From Clostridium sp. CAG:169 (GTDB lineage: Bacteria; Bacillota; Clostridia; Oscillospirales; Ruminococcaceae), in contig FR880254.1 in the NCBI GenBank assembly GCA_000435195.1, forward strand, positions 9,023 to 25,861: 16,839 nucleotides of DNA, in the 5' to 3' direction. Positions 14,129 to 16,839 of this stretch are shown here, one piece after another. Under the pieces are notes generated by a model. That model had not been told where the DNA came from. It was given only the letters and a program-made list of their open reading frames with translations, and did not search any database. The first letter of the stretch is position 1; each line of letters starts with the position of its first letter. The position numbers and the translations under genes are program-made.

Positions 14129-14416
14129 TTACTGTTCTTTTTTATTGTGGCGGTCCATCCAGATGCTTGCGATGGACAACGCTTCGTACAGCCCGTCGCG
14201 CTCGGCTTTGTTGAGCATACGGTCCTTGAGCGGCAAGGTTTCGTCGGTAGAAATCAGCTGGATGACGACCTTGTCCGCCATATTTAGCCCATGGTCCTGT
14301 TTGTTGCTTTTGATTTGCAGATGCGCAACACATTTGTCCCCCATGCTTCCGTAGTACAGGGTGTCGCCGCTGCGGACCAGCGGACGTCCTTTATATCTCA
14401 AAAATTCCTGTGACAT
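14129..14416 (-). CDS. Unrecognised small soluble protein, 95 aa
   Basis: I cannot assign a family by name. The protein starts at the ATG at 14416; on the minus strand GGGAG lies about ten bases upstream, and the in-frame ATG at 14449 lacks a good ribosome binding site. The sequence begins MSQEFLRYKGRPLVRSGDTLYYG. It continues with beta-rich segments (CVAHLQIKS, KVVIQLIST) and ends in a helix containing AERDGLYEALSIASIWMDR. There is no signal peptide or membrane helix, so it is probably cytoplasmic. It lies 54 bp after the ireB terminator with no convincing promoter of its own, so some of its transcription may come from readthrough of ireB. The alternating basic strands and C-terminal helix suggest a small folded regulatory or RNA-associated protein, but this is speculation. 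Confidence 0.72.
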   Translation of the reverse strand: MSQEFLRYKGRPLVRSGDTLYYGSMGDKCVAHLQIKSNKQDHGLNMADKVVIQLISTDETLPLKDRMLNKAERDGLYEALSIASIWMDRHNKKEQ

Positions 14417-14464
14417 GGCAAAAAACTCCCTTCTGATAGATGCTGCCAAACAGCCTGACTTGAC

Positions 14465-14496
14465 AAAAAAGCGGACAGCCGCACGCGACCGTCCGC
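14465..14496 (-). terminator. Rho-independent terminator of ireB
   Basis: On the minus strand GCGGAC (14491-14496) pairs with GTCCGC (14471-14476). The inner bases GGTCG and CGGCT extend the stem to 11 pairs (two G-U) around the loop CGTG. Six Ts follow directly (14465-14470). It lies 27 bp after the ireB stop codon. Confidence 0.85.
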
Positions 14497-14523
14497 ACCG
14501 ATTTTGCCATAATCAAACAAACC

Positions 14524-14769
14524 CTATTCGCCAAGATAGGATTTGACAAGGATCTGCAAAAGCTCATCCCTGTCGATTCGGCGAATCAGGCTGCGCGCAT
14601 TGTTGTAGGTGGTGATATAGGTCGGGTCCTCGGAAAGGATATAGCCGACAATCTGGTTGATTGGGTTATAGCCCTTCTGTCTGAGTGCATCATAGATGAT
14701 GGTCAGCGTTTTTTTGATTTCCTTTTCCTTGTCGTCGTGAAGCGAAAAAGAGATCGTTGGTTCGTGCAT
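14524..14769 (-). CDS. ireB: IreB-family regulatory phosphoprotein (UPF0297)
   Basis: This encodes 81 aa, close to the usual IreB length. The family core is unmistakable: KGYNPINQIVGYILSEDPTY is followed by ITTYNNARSLIRRIDRDELL and the C-terminal VKSYLG. In Enterococcus faecalis, IreB is a small cytoplasmic dimer phosphorylated by the PASTA kinase IreK and linked to cell-wall stress and cephalosporin tolerance. Aligning the N-terminus, Thr5 here (PTISF) sits at the place of the IreK-phosphorylated Thr7; the second phosphosite (Thr4 in E. faecalis) has no obvious counterpart. GGAGG lies eight bases before the ATG on the minus strand. The gene has its own promoter and terminator. It is not next to alaS or ruvX, which commonly flank it in Bacilli. 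The role in this organism is inferred from the family. Confidence 0.93.
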   Translation of the reverse strand: MHEPTISFSLHDDKEKEIKKTLTIIYDALRQKGYNPINQIVGYILSEDPTYITTYNNARSLIRRIDRDELLQILVKSYLGE

Positions 14770-14876
14770 ATAGATAACCTCCGCTCCTCATTTTGCAGGA
14801 CAAAGCCTGTGCTCAAAACTGAGGGAAATTGACCAGAGAACATCCTTGCCCTCTGTACGATTCATAACACACTACT

Positions 14877-14905
14877 ATCATACCGCAAATGAGCAAATTT
14901 TTCAA
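14877..14905 (-). promoter_or_regulatory. Sigma-A promoter of ireB
   Basis: On the minus strand TTGAAA (14900-14905) and TATGAT (14877-14882) are separated by exactly 17 bp. Transcription would start near 14870, leaving a leader of about 100 bases before the ATG at 14769. The leader holds short complementary segments (CAGAG with CTCTG, CAGG with CCTG), none convincing as a riboswitch. The 237 bp between pheA and ireB contains no gene that I can support. Confidence 0.75.
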
Positions 14906-15006
14906 CCAATCCGGTACATTTTATTCTATATTTAACAGTTTGCCGCAGATGGGTTGTTGAATTTAGACAACAAATATCTTCTGATGACAGGCAATCTTCC
15001 AATATT

Positions 15007-15897
15007 CTACAAAGATGGAGAAGAAAAGGGCGCTTCCGGGTAGTTGCCCAGGATTTGAATGTACTGGGTGTCCTCCTTGAGCTGATGCAGCGCTTGCACC
15101 ACTCGTTCATCGTCAAGGTTGCCGTCAAAATCCCAGTAGAACAAAAACTCAAACGGGCTGTCCGGGATGGGTCGGGACTCGAGCTTGAGCAGGTTGATGC
15201 CGCGCACCGCAAAGCGGGAAAGGGCGTTGTACAGGGCGCCTGCGCGGTGCTGCACCCGCACAATCAGGCTGATGCGCTGACAGTCGGGATGGTGCAGCGG
15301 CTGTTTTGCCAGGATGACAAAGCGGGTGAAGTTGTCGCTGCGGTTTTGGATGGCGGGCAATAGAAGCTGCAATCCGTACATCCGGGCGCACTGAACCGAG
15401 CCGATGGCAGCCAGCGAAGGGTCCTTTTGCTCTGCGACCAGCTTGGCGGAGGCTGCGGTGTTGGAGTAGGGGTGGGCAGTCAGCTGCGGGTGTGCCTTTA
15501 AAAAGTCGGAACACTGATGCAGCGCCTGCTCGTGGGAATACACCTGCCGCAGTTCCTCCAGCGAAGCGTTGGGCAGGGCAAGCAGTGCGTGCTCAATCTT
15601 GACCTTGACCGAGCCGACGATGTACAGTCCGTATTGCAGCATCAGGTCGTAGTTGTCGGTGACCGAGCCTGCCAGCGTATTTTCAATCGGGATGACGCCG
15701 TACCGCCGCTGACCGCTGCTGACTGCGGCGAACACCTCTTCAAAGGAAGGGTAAAATTGGATGTCCGGCTGCTCAAAGACCTCCAGGCAGGCTTTGTGGG
15801 AGAAGGCTCCTGCGACACCCTGACAGGCAGTCTGGGCGGGCAGCGCACGCAGCTGTGCGCTTTCGGCACTTCGGATGATTTCTTCCATCGGATTCAT
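15007..15897 (-). CDS. pheA: Prephenate dehydratase with ACT domain
   Basis: This encodes 296 aa. The catalytic domain (about residues 26-200) carries GVAGAFSH, GVIPIENTLAGSV, SHEQAL, NTAASA and the TRF motif (191-193) in DNFTRFVIL. It converts prephenate to phenylpyruvate with loss of water and CO2, the committed step to phenylalanine. The ACT domain (about 208-285) contains GALY (220-223) and ESRP (240-243), the residues that bind phenylalanine in feedback-inhibited enzymes, so allosteric control by Phe is expected. No chorismate mutase domain is present; about 25 non-conserved residues replace it. The ATG at 15897 overlaps the aroC stop (ATGA), with GGGAGG placed eight bases upstream inside aroC, so translation is probably coupled. 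No clear terminator follows. Confidence 0.94.
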   Translation of the reverse strand: MNPMEEIIRSAESAQLRALPAQTACQGVAGAFSHKACLEVFEQPDIQFYPSFEEVFAAVSSGQRRYGVIPIENTLAGSVTDNYDLMLQYGLYIVGSVKVKIEHALLALPNASLEELRQVYSHEQALHQCSDFLKAHPQLTAHPYSNTAASAKLVAEQKDPSLAAIGSVQCARMYGLQLLLPAIQNRSDNFTRFVILAKQPLHHPDCQRISLIVRVQHRAGALYNALSRFAVRGINLLKLESRPIPDSPFEFLFYWDFDGNLDDERVVQALHQLKEDTQYIQILGNYPEAPFSSPSL

Positions 15898-16839
15898 CGG
15901 CAGTCCCTCCCGTTATTTGGATGCAAAGCGACCAGAAAGTCCATCAGCGCCAGCGCAGCGGCAGATTCGATGCAGGGCACGGCGCGGCGCACGATGCACG
16001 GGTCGTGCCGTCCGGTGATAGTAAGCTCGACCGGCTGACCGGTGCGGAAGTTGACCGTCTGCTGCTTTTGGGAGATGGAGGGCGTCGGTTTGATGACCGT
16101 TCGGAAGAGGACCGGCATCCCGTTGGTGATGCCGCCGAGGATGCCGCCGTTGTGGTTGGTGGCAGTTTTGATTTGACCATCCTTGATGCAGAACGGGTCG
16201 TTTGCCTGGCTGCCCGTTTGGGCGGCAAAGCCAAAGCCAAGCCCGAATTCAATCCCTTTGACTGCCGGGATGCCGAACACCAGCGAAGCAATGCGGCTTT
16301 CGATGCAGTCGAACATCGGGTCGCCGATGCCGGCAGGCAGTCCGACGGAGGCACATTCGATGACACCGCCCACCGAATCCTGTCGGTCGCGGCTGTCTGC
16401 AATGAGCTGCTGCATCTGTTCTCCGGCAGCATCATCAAGGACCGGGAAGAATTTTTCCTGTACCGCCAGCAGGGTGGAGGCAGAGACAGTGACCGGGTCG
16501 AAGGGGTTATCCTCCACCGAGCCAATCGAGCGGATGTGCGCACCGACCTCGATGCCGTACTGACGCAGGTACTGTTTGGCAATCGCACCGGCAAAGCACA
16601 GCGGAGCGGTCAGACGACCGGAAAAATGTCCGCCGCCACGGATGTCGTTGCAGCCGTGGTAGCGCATAAATCCGGTAAAATCAGCATGACCCGGGCGTGC
16701 AACCGAACGCAGCTGGTCATAGTCTTTGGATTGGGTGTTGGCATTTTCAATCATTGCACAGACAGGTGTGCCGCAGGCGACCAGAAGGTTCGGGTCCTGT
16801 GGGTCGGGAAGCATCCCGCTGAGCAGCTGCGGCTGGGGC
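15894..16839 (-). CDS. aroC: Chorismate synthase (N-terminus outside window)
   Basis: The frame stays open to the window end, giving 314 visible residues of a protein usually about 360 aa long. The missing part holds the N-terminal FGESHG region. The visible core includes ARPGHADFTG, DIRGGGHFSGRLTAPLCFAG and the C-terminal signature GRHDPCIVRRAVP. With NHNGGILGGITNG, these line the FMN and EPSP site. The enzyme makes chorismate from 5-enolpyruvylshikimate-3-phosphate, with reduced FMN as cofactor, in the last step of the shikimate pathway. It lies directly upstream of pheA and overlaps it by four bases. The ATG at 16814 is internal and should not be taken as the start. The segment before GTPVCAMIEN looks less conserved than in well-known AroC proteins. 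Confidence 0.95.
   Translation of the reverse strand, partial: PQPQLLSGMLPDPQDPNLLVACGTPVCAMIENANTQSKDYDQLRSVARPGHADFTGFMRYHGCNDIRGGGHFSGRLTAPLCFAGAIAKQYLRQYGIEVGAHIRSIGSVEDNPFDPVTVSASTLLAVQEKFFPVLDDAAGEQMQQLIADSRDRQDSVGGVIECASVGLPAGIGDPMFDCIESRIASLVFGIPAVKGIEFGLGFGFAAQTGSQANDPFCIKDGQIKTATNHNGGILGGITNGMPVLFRTVIKPTPSISQKQQTVNFRTGQPVELTITGRHDPCIVRRAVPCIESAAALALMDFLVALHPNNGRDCR

Noticed and set aside
14783..14870. Riboswitch or T-box in the ireB leader
   Set aside because: Only short, weak complementary segments are present; there is no T-box core or other recognisable aptamer sequence, and no terminator/antiterminator pair.
1..16839. CRISPR array, tRNA/rRNA gene, insertion sequence or phage genes
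   Set aside because: No regularly spaced direct repeats, cloverleaf-like sequences, transposase or integrase motifs, or terminal inverted repeats were seen by eye on either strand.

Overview
The window looks like chromosomal DNA from a Gram-positive anaerobe of the class Clostridia, probably an Oscillospirales/Ruminococcaceae-type gut bacterium. The reasons are strong GGAGG-type ribosome binding sites, sigma-A-like promoters with 16-17 bp spacers, an IreB (UPF0297) gene, a pheA-aroC pair, and GC-rich genes set in AT-rich spacers. The species assignment is an inference; no rRNA or other phylogenetic marker is present.

Positions 1-9823 hold the 3' part of a cell-surface polysaccharide operon, all on the + strand and tightly packed. 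In order: a truncated GT4 glycosyltransferase, a second GT4 glycosyltransferase, a polytopic O-antigen/EPS polymerase-like protein (Wzy role), a Wzx-type flippase, then a nucleotide-sugar cassette in the order wbpA-wbpB-wbpD-wbpE, then galU. The cassette is predicted to turn UDP-GlcNAc into UDP-2,3-diacetamido-2,3-dideoxyglucuronic acid: 6-dehydrogenase, 3-dehydrogenase, aminotransferase, N-acetyltransferase. GalU supplies UDP-glucose. The glycosyltransferases would build a lipid-linked repeat unit, the flippase would export it and the polymerase would join the units. A strong terminator closes the operon after galU. A terminator-like hairpin lies inside it, before wbpD.

Positions 9838-10149 form an isolated one-gene unit: a near-consensus promoter, a good ribosome binding site, a 54-codon ORF encoding a probable secreted micropeptide, and a terminator. 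This is the least explained and most interesting element here.

Positions 10165-13180 hold a divergent pair: a TVP38/TMEM64 (DedA/VTT) membrane protein on the minus strand and an S9-family prolyl-oligopeptidase-like serine peptidase on the plus strand. They share a 220 bp spacer with a promoter for each, a perfect dyad and a second leader hairpin.

Positions 13201-14017 (minus strand) hold a two-gene unit of unknown function: a 56-aa membrane microprotein and a 3-TM protein with an extracytoplasmic tail. Its promoter has a -35 box inside a perfect 9-bp dyad.

Positions 14129-16839 (minus strand) hold a 95-aa unrecognised protein, ireB with its own promoter and terminator, and the aromatic amino-acid genes pheA (prephenate dehydratase) and aroC (chorismate synthase, cut by the window end). 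aroC and pheA overlap by ATGA, which suggests translational coupling.
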